The position numbers and the translations under genes were made by a program. A stretch of DNA of 64,000 nt. Origin: Clostridiales bacterium. GTDB taxonomy: Bacteria > Bacillota > Clostridia > Oscillospirales > Oscillospiraceae. Position 1 is the first letter of the stretch. Every line of letters starts with the position of its first letter. The stretch lies in contig SFEG01000009.1 in NCBI GenBank assembly GCA_004558025.1, positions 62,001 through 126,000 on the forward strand, given 5' to 3'. Under the pieces are notes generated by a model, which was not told the DNA's origin, did not search any database, and saw only the letters and a program-made list of their open reading frames with translations. Positions 42,665 through 50,864 of the stretch are shown one piece after another.

Positions 42665-43477
42665 TTGAAAGAAGATGTATATCAAACTTCTTGCGGAACA
42701 ATTCACTATTGGGTAAATATTTTAAGTCTGGATGCAATCACGCTCGTTTTTCTTCCGGGACTGACCGCCGATCATAGATTGTTTGACAAACAAATTGAGC
42801 ATTTTGGCAGAAAGTATAACATTGTCGTATGGGATGCACCGGCACACGCAACTTCATGGCCGTTTCAGTTCGACTTTGACCTGTTCGACAAAGCCAAGTG
42901 GCTAAATGAAATTTTAGAGCGAGAGAAAATCGTAAAACCTGTAATTGTCGGCCAGTCAATGGGTGGATATGTGGGTCAAGCTTTTGCGCAGCTTTATCCG
43001 GATCAACTGAAAGGTTTTATTTCTATTGACTCTGCACCGTTGCAAAGAAAATATGTGACGGCAGCTGAACTTTGGCTTTTGAAAAGAATGGAGCCAGTAT
43101 ATGCTCACTATCCGTGGAAACTGCTTTTGAAATCAGGTACTGACGGTGTTGCTACTTCTGATTACGGCAGAAATCTGATGCGAGAAATGATGTTGGTTTA
43201 CGATGGAAATCAGAAACGTTATGCACAAATTGCCGGGCATGGCTTTCGTATCTTGGCAGCAGCGATAGAAAAGAATTTTCCATATGAAATCAAATGTCCG
43301 GCTTTGTTGATATGCGGCACACAGGATCATGCTGGTTCATGTATACGGTATAATAAGGCGTGGCATCGAGATACACAAATTCCTTTGCAATGGATTGAAG
43401 GAGCGGGTCATAATTCCAATACAGATAAGCCAGAACTGATAAACGCCTTGATAGAGGAATTTCTTACAAACATCTAA
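42665..43477 (+). CDS. Alpha/beta hydrolase, AT-rich, probably acquired
   Basis: A cytoplasmic serine hydrolase of about 270 residues. The nucleophile elbow is GQSMGGYVGQ, the oxyanion region VFLPGLTADHRLFDKQ, the likely acid lies in CGTQDHAGS, and the His in GAGHNSN. The reaction is unknown (esterase- or MenH-like proline-iminopeptidase fold). TTG 42665 with AGAGGTG upstream, or GTG 42656, starts it. The gene is clearly more AT-rich than its surroundings and uses different codons (AAA, ATT, TTT), and it sits between inverted terminator-like repeats. Confidence 0.85.
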   Translation: MKEDVYQTSCGTIHYWVNILSLDAITLVFLPGLTADHRLFDKQIEHFGRKYNIVVWDAPAHATSWPFQFDFDLFDKAKWLNEILEREKIVKPVIVGQSMGGYVGQAFAQLYPDQLKGFISIDSAPLQRKYVTAAELWLLKRMEPVYAHYPWKLLLKSGTDGVATSDYGRNLMREMMLVYDGNQKRYAQIAGHGFRILAAAIEKNFPYEIKCPALLICGTQDHAGSCIRYNKAWHRDTQIPLQWIEGAGHNSNTDKPELINALIEEFLTNI

Positions 43478-43698
43478 TTAATGAAGCGAACAACCGAAAA
43501 CTTCCAGTTTGCCGGGATGCTGTAAAATACTTTCCGGACAAAAGGGCGCACTTCTATACTCTCCTGTCGGGAGTATCGTCGTCCTGCCGAGCTTCATTCG
43601 ACCTCAGCAGAAAAACTGTATGACCGAGGATGTTGCGTCACTTTTTTCCGTCAAGGTGGCTACACCCCCTTGCGCCGCTAAAGCGGCTATCCCCTGTG

Positions 43699-43748
43699 AA
43701 CTTGCTGGCGGCGAACGGTTTTAACAAACCGTTCGCCGCCAGCAAGTT
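43699..43748. repeat. Perfect 23-bp inverted repeat
   Basis: Arms 43699-43721 and 43726-43748 are exact complements with a TAAC loop. The centre is rich in GGCGGCGAACGG. It is longer than any terminator in this window and has only a short T-run after it. Confidence 0.9.
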
Positions 43749-43767
43749 TAAATTATGTGTAGAAAAC

Positions 43768-43801
43768 AATCCTCCGTATGATTGCAACCATGCGGAGGAT
43801 T
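43768..43801. repeat. 13-bp inverted repeat
   Basis: AATCCTCCGTATG (43768-43780) pairs with CATGCGGAGGATT (43789-43801), one G-T pair, loop of 8 bases. Confidence 0.75.
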
Positions 43802-43814
43802 CACTGTTTTACGA

Positions 43815-43839
43815 CCACCGCTATGGCGGTGGGCTTTTT
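43815..43839 (+). terminator. Right inverted terminator-like repeat
   Basis: CCACCGC (43815-43821), loop TATG, GCGGTGG (43826-43832), then GC and T5. It points outward from the hydrolase segment and is the mirror copy of 42515-42540. Confidence 0.8.
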
Positions 43840-43855
43840 GCATAAGTTGGTGGGC

Positions 43856-44392
43856 TTATTCGGATTTTAGAATTTGCTTTATATCTTCAAGCTTCTCGGC
43901 GAAATAGATGCCCGCCTGCCGCTCCTCTGAGGAAAGCCCTTTTTCGATCATATGCGCCAAAAGCGCCTTCAGATCATTGCAGTAGCCGTTGAGATTATAG
44001 AGAATACAGGGAGCGGCCAGGTGCTTCAAGGACACCTTTGACATGACCTCTGTGATTTCCTCCAAAGTCCCCGTGCCGCCGGGGAAGGCGATAAAGGCTT
44101 CGCCCAGCTCGATCATCTTTGATTTTCGCTCTGCCATGTCCTTTGTTACGAATAGCTTTGTCAGCCGGTCGTATTCATAGCCGGCATCAATGAAGAACTG
44201 CGGCTCCACACCGGTCACGGAGCCGCCCGCGTCAAGGACGCTTTCGGCGAGCTCTCCCATCAGCCCGCTTTTCGAGCCGCCGTAGATCAGCTCGTTTCCG
44301 CTTTGCCCGAGTCATGTGCCGAGCTCGCGAACCGTACACTTAAGCTCAGGGTCATTTCCTTCGTTTGCGCCAAGATACACGGTAATATTCAT
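43856..44392 (-). pseudogene. LOG family protein with an internal stop
   Basis: Lysine-decarboxylase-like Rossmann protein (cytokinin-riboside phosphoribohydrolase family). The frame starts ATG 44392 with GGAGGAA upstream, reads MNITVYLGANEGNDPELKC and meets TGA at 44312-44314 (codon 27), then goes on GNELIYGGSKSGLMGELAE. The catalytic motif AFPGGTGTLEEITEV is intact. Relatives have Trp or another large residue at the stop position (GxW type), so TGG to TGA is the simplest change. A product from 44260 would lack the first strand and the GGGxxGLMG loop context. UGA is an ordinary stop elsewhere in the window. Confidence 0.7.
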
Positions 44393-44435
44393 ATAAGATT
44401 CCTCCGATCACATCACAATCAAAATAAAATGAAAA

Positions 44436-44465
44436 CGGCAGTCAGACTTTTTAGCCTAACTGCCG
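44436..44465 (-). terminator. Leader hairpin with T-runs before the LOG gene
   Basis: Ten-bp stem (44436-44445 with 44456-44465), one G-T pair, loop of 10 bases, followed on the minus strand by TTTTCATTTTATTTT. It lies between the promoter and the start codon, so it may attenuate the gene. Confidence 0.6.
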
Positions 44466-44485
44466 GTAGGTACTCACCCGTTAAC

Positions 44486-44514
44486 ATTATACTCAAAAGC
44501 AAATTGCTTGTCAA
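44486..44514 (-). promoter_or_regulatory. Consensus promoter of the LOG gene
   Basis: On the minus strand TTGACA (44509-44514), exactly 17 bases, TATAAT (44486-44491): a full sigma-A consensus. Confidence 0.85.
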
Positions 44515-44542
44515 CGGCATTGCGCAGAGAAATTCTCGGACG

Positions 44543-45307
44543 CTATTTTCCCGCTTCGGGCAGGCAGTGCATGCGCAGCGTGTCGAGCGTGCGGAAGCCC
44601 TCGGCGTGGAGCGAGAAGCTGCGCAGACCGAAGTCGAGCGAGCGGATTCGCAGGTACATCGCTATCGCCCTGCCCTCGGCACTTCCGTCGGGAAACTGGC
44701 TTTTGTGGCAGCCGAATATGGCCGACAGCTGCCGCTCAAGGAGCACTTTTGAGGTCTTTACATATCGATTCGGCGAGGCCGTCATGTAGTACGCTATCGC
44801 CTTAACGGGAGCGGCGGACGCTCCGTGGTGCTGCATTATGCCCTCGTATGGGGCAAAGTACGCGATCTCGGAAGCAGCCCTGCCGACGTTCAGATGGTCG
44901 GGGTGACACTCGCTTTTTACCTGCGGATCGGGGCAGAGAATGACATCGGGCTTAAATTCTCCGACGACCTTCGCAATGGCGCTTTTAAGATCATTGAGCT
45001 CGTAAAATCCGCCGTCGCAAAACGGGAGAAAGCGAACGTCCGCAACGCCGAGTGCCGCCGCCGATGCCTTTGCCTCGGCCCGGCGTATCGGGATAAGCGC
45101 CTCGGGCGGAACGGTGCCCGAGCCGTACCGTCCGTCAATGCAGCACAAAAACGCGACGTTCTTTCCGGCACTTACGAGCTTTGCCGCCGTTGCACCCGCG
45201 CCGATCTCGATATCGTCCGGGTGCGGGCCGATAAACAGGTATCGATCAAAGCTTTCAAGCTTCGGCAGGGGAGAAGCGAGGCTGACGGCAAGCTTTGTTA
45301 TGCTCAT
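44543..45307 (-). CDS. PIG-L (LmbE) family deacetylase
   Basis: A 254-residue zinc-dependent N-deacetylase for acetylated amino-sugars or their conjugates. The metal motif is IGPHPDDIEIGAG (His-Pro-Asp-Asp) and the second His is in SECHPDHLNVG. No signal peptide, so it acts inside the cell. It overlaps the GPH transporter gene by 4 bases; a plausible reading is uptake of a glycoside followed by deacetylation (inference). Confidence 0.9.
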   Translation of the reverse strand: MSITKLAVSLASPLPKLESFDRYLFIGPHPDDIEIGAGATAAKLVSAGKNVAFLCCIDGRYGSGTVPPEALIPIRRAEAKASAAALGVADVRFLPFCDGGFYELNDLKSAIAKVVGEFKPDVILCPDPQVKSECHPDHLNVGRAASEIAYFAPYEGIMQHHGASAAPVKAIAYYMTASPNRYVKTSKVLLERQLSAIFGCHKSQFPDGSAEGRAIAMYLRIRSLDFGLRSFSLHAEGFRTLDTLRMHCLPEAGK

Positions 45308-46779
45308 GCCGTTTCTTCCTTGCGCGCGGCTATCTCGCAGCAGATGCGCTCGTACTCGTCCTCGTCGAGCTTGTAATGCTTTTTATAAAGGAAGTAGCTC
45401 AGAAGCATCAGTATGCAGGGGATGATGACCATGCACAGCAGCAGTGCCAGAGTCTTGCCCGGCTCTATACCGGCGATGATATTGTCGATGGCCGTAATCT
45501 TACCCTGCTCTGAGATAAGCTTGCGTGCGCACTCGTTTTCCAAGTCGGATATGCGGTTTGTGTACTGAGTTACGCCGAAGATGATATAGCTGAGGTTCGT
45601 CACGAGGACGATGAGAGCAGAGGACATCTTGGTCAAAAACGGGCGCAGTGATGTGATTATCGCCTCATCGCGCGAGCCGGTGCGGTATTCGTTGTATTCG
45701 ACGGTGTTTATGATGGAGATCATCATGATGAGGTAGTAGCCGTACTGACCGAAGTTTGAAAGCGCGTAGCCGACGGTTATGATCCAGAACTTGAGCATCG
45801 TCGAGGGCAGAGTGAGACCGGCAATGAGCATGAGCGCGTAGCCGACCATGGAGATGCAGGCGAGAACGGTCATGAGCTTTTTGCGCTTAATGTGCCGCGA
45901 GATAGCGGGGTAGAAGATCATCAGAAACGCTGTCACGGACATGCCGACGATGGAAAACAGCGAGAACAGACCGCCCTCGTAGCCGAAGTCAAAATATATG
46001 TATGTTGCGCCTATACCGCCGACTATAAGGCCGTTGCCAATCTGCTGAAGCAGGAAAATGAGGCTTATCCACAGAAGCTGATCATTGCCGGTGATGGTCG
46101 TCCAGATCTTCTTGAAGCTGATGGGCGGCACATCGGTGTATTCGCGGTTTTCGCGCACTCCGAATATGGTAAAGCACAAGAACAGCGGCGCAATGATGCA
46201 GATAATCAGCGCGATGCGCCCGTAAGCAATGGTCGTGCTGCCCCCGATGGCCATATCTCCGACGGTGAGCATGGGGATGAGCACGCTTGCTATCGTTCCT
46301 CCGATGCCGGCAAACAGCGTTGCACGAGAGGCAAACTGATTTCTCGCGTTTGCGTCGGTCGAAAGCGCGGGCACCATGCCCCAGTAGGAAATGTCGTGCA
46401 TCGTGTAGGTTATCGAGTACATGAAATAGATAATTCCGAAGAACCAGACAAAGCTCCAGCCCTGAAGGTCGGTATTGAAGGCGAGATACACGACGACCGA
46501 GGTCGAGAGTATGCCGATGACGAGCCAGGGCTTGAATTTGCCCCAGCGTGTGCGCGTGCGTTCGATGATGTTGCCCATTATGGGGTCATTGAGCGCGTCG
46601 AATATTCGCGCGGCGACGACGATAGCCGTTATCGCGCCGAACTGAGCATTCGTGAGGCTGCGCGTGAACAGAACATAGGTTATGATGCAGCTCGTGAACA
46701 GGTAATATATCATATCCCTGCCGACGGTGCCGAGCGGGAACATGATAAGATTTTTCTTTCTCTGCTTGAGATCTTCCAT
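45304..46779 (-). CDS. GPH family sugar:cation symporter (MFS)
   Basis: A 491-residue 12-helix transporter of the glycoside-pentoside-hexuronide family. The N terminus GTVGRDMIYYLFTSCIITYV, the loop FDALNDPIMGNIIERTRTRWGKFKPW with the family Asp and Arg residues, and the mid-helix YTMHDISYWGMVPAL are all diagnostic. It should take up a glycoside with Na+ or H+. First gene of a two-gene operon with the PIG-L deacetylase. A segment of about 35 residues near the C terminus is polar. Confidence 0.93.
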   Translation of the reverse strand: MEDLKQRKKNLIMFPLGTVGRDMIYYLFTSCIITYVLFTRSLTNAQFGAITAIVVAARIFDALNDPIMGNIIERTRTRWGKFKPWLVIGILSTSVVVYLAFNTDLQGWSFVWFFGIIYFMYSITYTMHDISYWGMVPALSTDANARNQFASRATLFAGIGGTIASVLIPMLTVGDMAIGGSTTIAYGRIALIICIIAPLFLCFTIFGVRENREYTDVPPISFKKIWTTITGNDQLLWISLIFLLQQIGNGLIVGGIGATYIYFDFGYEGGLFSLFSIVGMSVTAFLMIFYPAISRHIKRKKLMTVLACISMVGYALMLIAGLTLPSTMLKFWIITVGYALSNFGQYGYYLIMMISIINTVEYNEYRTGSRDEAIITSLRPFLTKMSSALIVLVTNLSYIIFGVTQYTNRISDLENECARKLISEQGKITAIDNIIAGIEPGKTLALLLCMVIIPCILMLLSYFLYKKHYKLDEDEYERICCEIAARKEETA

Positions 46780-47002
46780 TGTAATCTCCCATCCTATTTA
46801 AATTAACTTCCATTTTATCAGCCGAAAGGAATAATAGCAAGGAAAACGCGGCTGCATGAGTGATGAAGTTTGGGGTGCAAAATTGTTGCAGATGCACAAA
46901 CGGCGTTATAAAAATGCGCAAAAGTGCGCAAAATTCGGTCTTGCGAAATGTGTCGATATCGGATAGAATGTGTGTTATTCAATAACATGCGAGGTGGTCA
47001 AA

Positions 47003-47578
47003 TTGCAGCAGCTTATCGAGCGCATAAAGCGCGACGGCGTAGTCAAGCCCGGCGGAGTGCTGAAGGTAGACAGCTTTTTAAATCATCAGATCGACCCGAA
47101 GCTGAGCTACGACATGGCAAAGGAGATACACAGACTGTTTGAAAACGAGGATGTCAACAAGATCCTCACCATCGAGGCCTCCGGCATCGGCATGGCCGTT
47201 TTGACGGGGCTCGTGTTTGACTGCCCCGTGGTCTTTGCAAAAAAGAGCAAGACAATAAATCTCTCGGACGATGTGTATTCAACGACCGTTTATTCCTTTA
47301 CCCATCAGGTCTCAAAGCAGGTGCTCGTCTCAAAGCGCTATTTGAATCCCGGCGACAGAGTGCTGATAGTCGATGACTTCCTTGCAAACGGCGCGGCGCT
47401 CGAGGGCCTGTGCGATATCGTCGAGCAGGCGGGAGCTACGGTCGTCGGAGCGGCTATTGCCATAGAAAAGGCCTTCCAGCCCGGCGGCGCGAAGCTGCGC
47501 GCAAGAGGCCTGCGCATCGAGTCGCTTGCCCGCATCGAATCGATGGGCGATGACAGTATCGTCTTCTGTCAGGAATAA
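47003..47578 (+). CDS. xpt: Xanthine phosphoribosyltransferase
   Basis: Salvages xanthine to XMP using PRPP. 191 residues. The PRPP loop is VLIVDDFLANGAAL, and FAKKSKTINLSDDVYSTTVYSFTHQ is a family signature. TTG 47003 with GAGGTGG seven bases upstream is the start; a longer frame from 46970 has none. I find no guanine riboswitch in front of it; the one in this region lies downstream and serves the transporter. Confidence 0.93.
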   Translation: MQQLIERIKRDGVVKPGGVLKVDSFLNHQIDPKLSYDMAKEIHRLFENEDVNKILTIEASGIGMAVLTGLVFDCPVVFAKKSKTINLSDDVYSTTVYSFTHQVSKQVLVSKRYLNPGDRVLIVDDFLANGAALEGLCDIVEQAGATVVGAAIAIEKAFQPGGAKLRARGLRIESLARIESMGDDSIVFCQE

Positions 47579-47630
47579 ACATGCACAAAAAACGCGATGA
47601 AATAATGTTAAACTTGGCTAAAAACCAGTC

Positions 47631-47659
47631 TTGACTTTTTTCGACGCAGTTGATATGCT
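47631..47659 (+). promoter_or_regulatory. Promoter of the nucleoside transporter operon
   Basis: TTGACT (47631-47636), 17-base spacer, TATGCT (47654-47659), about 35 bases before the riboswitch. Confidence 0.65.
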
Positions 47660-47696
47660 AAACGTGTTCCCCATGAGGGACGCTGAAAACAGAATA

Positions 47697-47769
47697 TTTT
47701 CGATATATAGCAAATGATATGGATTTGAAGTCTCTACCCGGACGCCGTAAATGACCGGACTATCGAAGT
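47697..47769 (+). promoter_or_regulatory. Purine riboswitch aptamer, guanine type
   Basis: P1 TTCGATA (47699-47705) with TATCGAA (47761-47767); P2 CAAAT/ATTTG closing loop GATATGG; J2/3 with the conserved TCTACC; P3 CCGG/CCGG with loop CCGTAAA; J3/1 GACTATCG. The loop-loop partners are the standard ones. The J3/1 discriminator (GACTAT rather than GATTAT) is C, which specifies guanine or hypoxanthine rather than adenine. It controls the transporter operon that follows. Confidence 0.9.
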
Positions 47770-47823
47770 TTAATATAAAAGGGAGCAGCTTTTCGCTCTT
47801 CCCTTGGCTTTGGTATTTATTTT

Positions 47824-47857
47824 CGCCGGTCACAGATCCATGTGTCCGGCGTTTTTT
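47824..47857 (+). terminator. Riboswitch expression-platform terminator
   Basis: CGCCGGTCACA (47824-47834) pairs with TGTGTCCGGCG (47841-47851), then T6. Its segment CCGGTCA (47826-47832) is also the exact complement of TGACCGG (47752-47758) in aptamer stem P3. So the unliganded RNA can antiterminate and ligand binding favours termination, an OFF switch. Confidence 0.8.
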
Positions 47858-47915
47858 GTTTGTATCAAAGCTCATTCGAGCTTGATAATAGAATTTTTTG
47901 GAGGGTAACCGAAAG

Positions 47916-49139
47916 ATGATGAAGAAAATCACCGCACTGCTCCTGGCGATGGTCATGGTGTTCGCACTGTGCGCCTGCAGCAACAACAATGACGACAAGA
48001 AAGACGATGACGGCAACAAGACCGCATCCGACATCAAGGTTGGATTCATATTCCTGCACGATGAGAACTCCACCTACGACCTTAACTTCATGAACGCAGC
48101 AGAGGCTGCATGCAAGAACCTCGGCGTCGAGTATGTTTTCAAAAAGAACATCCCCGAAGATCAGAAGTGCTACGACGCAGCCGCAGAGCTTGCTGAAGAG
48201 GGCTGCAACATCATCTTCGCCGACAGCTTCGGCCACGAGTCCTACATCATCGAGGCAGCAAAAGAGTTCCCCGATGTTCAGTTCTGCCACTCCACCGGCA
48301 CTCTCGCTCACACCGAGAACCTTTCCAACTACCACAACGCATTCGCTTCCATCTACGAAGGCCGCTACCTTGCAGGTATCGCAGCAGGCCTCAAGCTCAA
48401 TGAGATGATCGCAAACGGCGACTTCACCGCAGACGAGGCAAAGATGGGCTATGTCGGCGCATTCACCTACGCAGAAGTTATCTCCGGTTACACCTCTTTC
48501 TTCCTCGGCGCACGCTCTGTATGCCCCAGCGTCACCATGGACGTAACCTTCACCGGTTCCTGGTACGATGAGACCGCAGAGAAGGAAGCAGCCAACACCC
48601 TCATCAAGAACGGCTGCAAGCTCATCAGCCAGCACGCCGACTCCATGGGCGCTCCCACTGCATGCGAGACCGCAGGCGTTCCCAACGTTTCCTACAACGG
48701 CAGCACCGTTTCCGCTTGCCCGAACACCTTTATCGTTTCCTCCCGCATCGACTGGACTCCTTACTACGAGTACGCAATCAAGGCAGTCATGAACGGCGAG
48801 ACCATCGACACCGACTGGACCGGCACCCTGAAGACCGACTCCGTTGTCCTGACCGACGTTAACGAGAAGGCAGCAGCCGCAGGTACCGCAGACGCTATCG
48901 CCGAGGCAAAGGCAAAGCTTGAAGACGGCAGCCTGAAGGTATTCGACATCACCACCTTCACTGTGGAAGGCAAGCAGCTTGACAGCTACATGGCAGACGT
49001 CGACACTGATAAGGATTACACCGCAGACACCGAGGTCGTAAAGGACGGCGCATTCCTCGAGTCGACCTACCGCTCCGCTCCTTACTTTGACGTTCAGATC
49101 GACGGCATCAACCTGCTAGACACCAACTTCGGCAGCTGA
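47916..49139 (+). CDS. BmpA/PnrA-type nucleoside-binding lipoprotein
   Basis: Extracellular substrate-binding lipoprotein of the Bmp family, 407 residues; relatives bind purine nucleosides. Signal peptide with lipobox LCAC, then KVGFIFLHDENSTYDLNFM, EEGCNIIFADSFGHESY and YEGRYLAGIAAGLKL; ISQHADSMGAPTACE is the ribose-site region. Strongly biased codons indicate high expression. A GGAGGG site lies 12 bases before ATG 47916. The guanine riboswitch upstream supports a guanosine or inosine ligand. Confidence 0.93.
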   Translation: MMKKITALLLAMVMVFALCACSNNNDDKKDDDGNKTASDIKVGFIFLHDENSTYDLNFMNAAEAACKNLGVEYVFKKNIPEDQKCYDAAAELAEEGCNIIFADSFGHESYIIEAAKEFPDVQFCHSTGTLAHTENLSNYHNAFASIYEGRYLAGIAAGLKLNEMIANGDFTADEAKMGYVGAFTYAEVISGYTSFFLGARSVCPSVTMDVTFTGSWYDETAEKEAANTLIKNGCKLISQHADSMGAPTACETAGVPNVSYNGSTVSACPNTFIVSSRIDWTPYYEYAIKAVMNGETIDTDWTGTLKTDSVVLTDVNEKAAAAGTADAIAEAKAKLEDGSLKVFDITTFTVEGKQLDSYMADVDTDKDYTADTEVVKDGAFLESTYRSAPYFDVQIDGINLLDTNFGS

Positions 49140-49165
49140 TATACCGAATAAGCAACATTAAATCA

Positions 49166-49197
49166 AAAGGAAGCTCCGCGCATACGGAGCTTCCTTT
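49166..49197 (+). terminator. Hairpin between binding protein and ATPase genes
   Basis: Perfect 13-bp stem (49166-49178 with 49185-49197), loop CGCATA, no long T-run after it. It probably allows partial read-through and gives more binding protein than transporter. Confidence 0.65.
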
Positions 49198-49322
49198 AGC
49201 CACTTAAGCTGACGGGCGGCAGGGGTTCGGCTCTCGTCAGCTTATTCGGCCGCACAGGAAAGAGCATGAAATCATTCGCGCTTTTTCCTGCGCAGCCACT
49301 ATTACACATCGGGGGATACGAG

Positions 49323-50864
49323 ATGGATAATAAAAACGCCGCCGTGAAGATGCGAAACATAAGTAAATCCTTCGGCACGGTAAAAGCTAACGACAAGATT
49401 TGGCTCGATATATACAGAGGCGAGATACTTGCGCTTCTCGGCGAGAACGGATCGGGCAAGACCACCCTCATGAATATGCTCTCGGGCATCTATTTCCCCG
49501 ACGAGGGCGAGATATTCATCGACGATAAAGAGGTCGTCATACGCTCCCCCAAGGATGCGCTCAACCTCGGCATCGGCATGATCCACCAGCACTTCAAGCT
49601 CGTCGACGTTCTCACGGCGACGGAGAATATCATCCTCGGTCTCGAGGGTAAGGGCAAGCTCGACCTCAAGGCAGCGGCAAAAAAGATCCGCGAGATCTGC
49701 GACGCTTACGGCTTTGACGTCGACCCCGACCAGCATATTTACGAGATGAGCGTTTCGCAGAAGCAGACCGTCGAGATAGTAAAGGTCCTCTATCGCGGCG
49801 CGGATATCCTCATCCTCGATGAACCGACGGCGGTGCTCACTCCGCAGGAGACCGATAAGCTCTTCGCTGTTTTGCGCAACATGCGTGACGCGGGCAAGGC
49901 GATCGTTATAATAACGCACAAGATGCACGAGGTCGAGGAGCTTTCCGACCGCGTCGCCGTTCTGCGCCACGGTCAGTTCATCGGCGATATGCCGACAAAG
50001 AACACAAACGCCCAGGAAATGACCAACATGATGGTCGGCCATGCGGTCGAGCTGAATATAGACCGCCCCGACCCCGTCGATCCGAAGCCGAGGATCGAGG
50101 TCAAAAACCTCACTGTGCGCAGCATAGACGGCATCGTCAAGCTTGACGATGTATCCTTTACCGCCAACAGCGGCGAAATACTCGGCATAGCAGGCATCTC
50201 CGGCTGCGGCCAGAAGGAGCTGCTCGAGGCGATCGCCGGCCTTCAGCCGACCGAGAGCGGCAGCGTGAGCTATATAAAGGATGACGGTGAAAAGGAAGAG
50301 CTCCTCGGCAAGGATCCGCTTTCCATAGCCGATCTCGGCGTTGTATTGTCCTTCGTTCCCGAGGACAGGCTCGGTATGGGACTTGTCGCGAATATGGATC
50401 TCGGCGATAATATGATGCTCCGCTCGTTCAGGAAGGGCAAGAGCATATTTACCGACAGAAAAGCCCCCCGCAAGCTCGCGGAAAACGTTGTTGACGAGCT
50501 TGAGGTCGTAACTCCCGGCATAAGCACACCGGTGCGCAGACTCTCCGGCGGCAATGTTCAGAAGGTGCTCGTCGGACGCGAGATAGCCTCCGCACCGACG
50601 GTGCTGCTCACGGCCTACGCCGTGCGCGGACTTGATATCAATTCGTCCTATACGATATATGATCTTATAAACCGCCAGAAGCAGAAGGGCGTCGCCGTAA
50701 TATACGTCGGCGAGGATCTCGACGTGCTGCTCGAGCTGTGCGACAGGATACTTGTCCTGTGCGGCGGCAAGGTCAGCGGCATAGTTCCCGGCCGCGGCGC
50801 AAAAAAGCGCGAGGTCGGCTTGATGATGACGAAGCTGGGAGGCGAGAAGGCCGATGAAGAATAA
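49323..50864 (+). CDS. Nucleoside ABC transporter ATPase, two domains
   Basis: A 513-residue tandem ATPase (NupA/YufO class). The first domain is complete: LLGENGSGKTTLMNML, signature-like MSVSQKQTVEIVKVL, and ILILDEPTAVLTPQE. The second is degenerate: GISGCGQKELLEAIAG lacks the Lys-Ser/Thr of Walker A, and TAYAVRGLD replaces the usual QPTRGLD, while LSGGNVQKVLVGRE is kept. This asymmetry is usual for the class. Start ATG 49323; an in-frame ATG at 49266 is less likely. Overlaps the next gene. Confidence 0.93.
   Translation: MDNKNAAVKMRNISKSFGTVKANDKIWLDIYRGEILALLGENGSGKTTLMNMLSGIYFPDEGEIFIDDKEVVIRSPKDALNLGIGMIHQHFKLVDVLTATENIILGLEGKGKLDLKAAAKKIREICDAYGFDVDPDQHIYEMSVSQKQTVEIVKVLYRGADILILDEPTAVLTPQETDKLFAVLRNMRDAGKAIVIITHKMHEVEELSDRVAVLRHGQFIGDMPTKNTNAQEMTNMMVGHAVELNIDRPDPVDPKPRIEVKNLTVRSIDGIVKLDDVSFTANSGEILGIAGISGCGQKELLEAIAGLQPTESGSVSYIKDDGEKEELLGKDPLSIADLGVVLSFVPEDRLGMGLVANMDLGDNMMLRSFRKGKSIFTDRKAPRKLAENVVDELEVVTPGISTPVRRLSGGNVQKVLVGREIASAPTVLLTAYAVRGLDINSSYTIYDLINRQKQKGVAVIYVGEDLDVLLELCDRILVLCGGKVSGIVPGRGAKKREVGLMMTKLGGEKADEE

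Larger units (their letters stand above)
43478..43855. repeat. Hairpin-dense intergenic segment
   Basis: About 375 bases without a convincing gene but with successive inverted repeats: an 8-bp hairpin with one bulge at about 43554-43575, GCCGC-TAAA-GCGGC near 43675-43688, a 23-bp perfect hairpin at 43699-43748, a 13-bp one at 43768-43801, and the terminator at 43815-43839. Two short frames over it (43509 and 43630) look like by-products of the repeats. Confidence 0.6.

Noticed and set aside
43509..43845. Two 71-residue frames over the hairpin segment
   Set aside because: They have no ribosome sites, odd composition and run across inverted repeats; likely by-products of the repeat.
43478..43855. 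CRISPR array or integron attC sites in the hairpin cluster
   Set aside because: The hairpins differ in sequence and spacing and no regular spacers, cas genes or integrase are present.
44312..44314. TGA read as tryptophan or selenocysteine in the LOG gene
   Set aside because: TGA ends many intact genes in the window (fhs, tatD, cysK), and no SECIS-like hairpin is evident just after it, so a nonsense mutation is simpler.
46780..47002. Guanine riboswitch in front of xpt
   Set aside because: The conserved TCTACC and loop motifs are absent here; they occur only downstream of xpt at 47697-47769.
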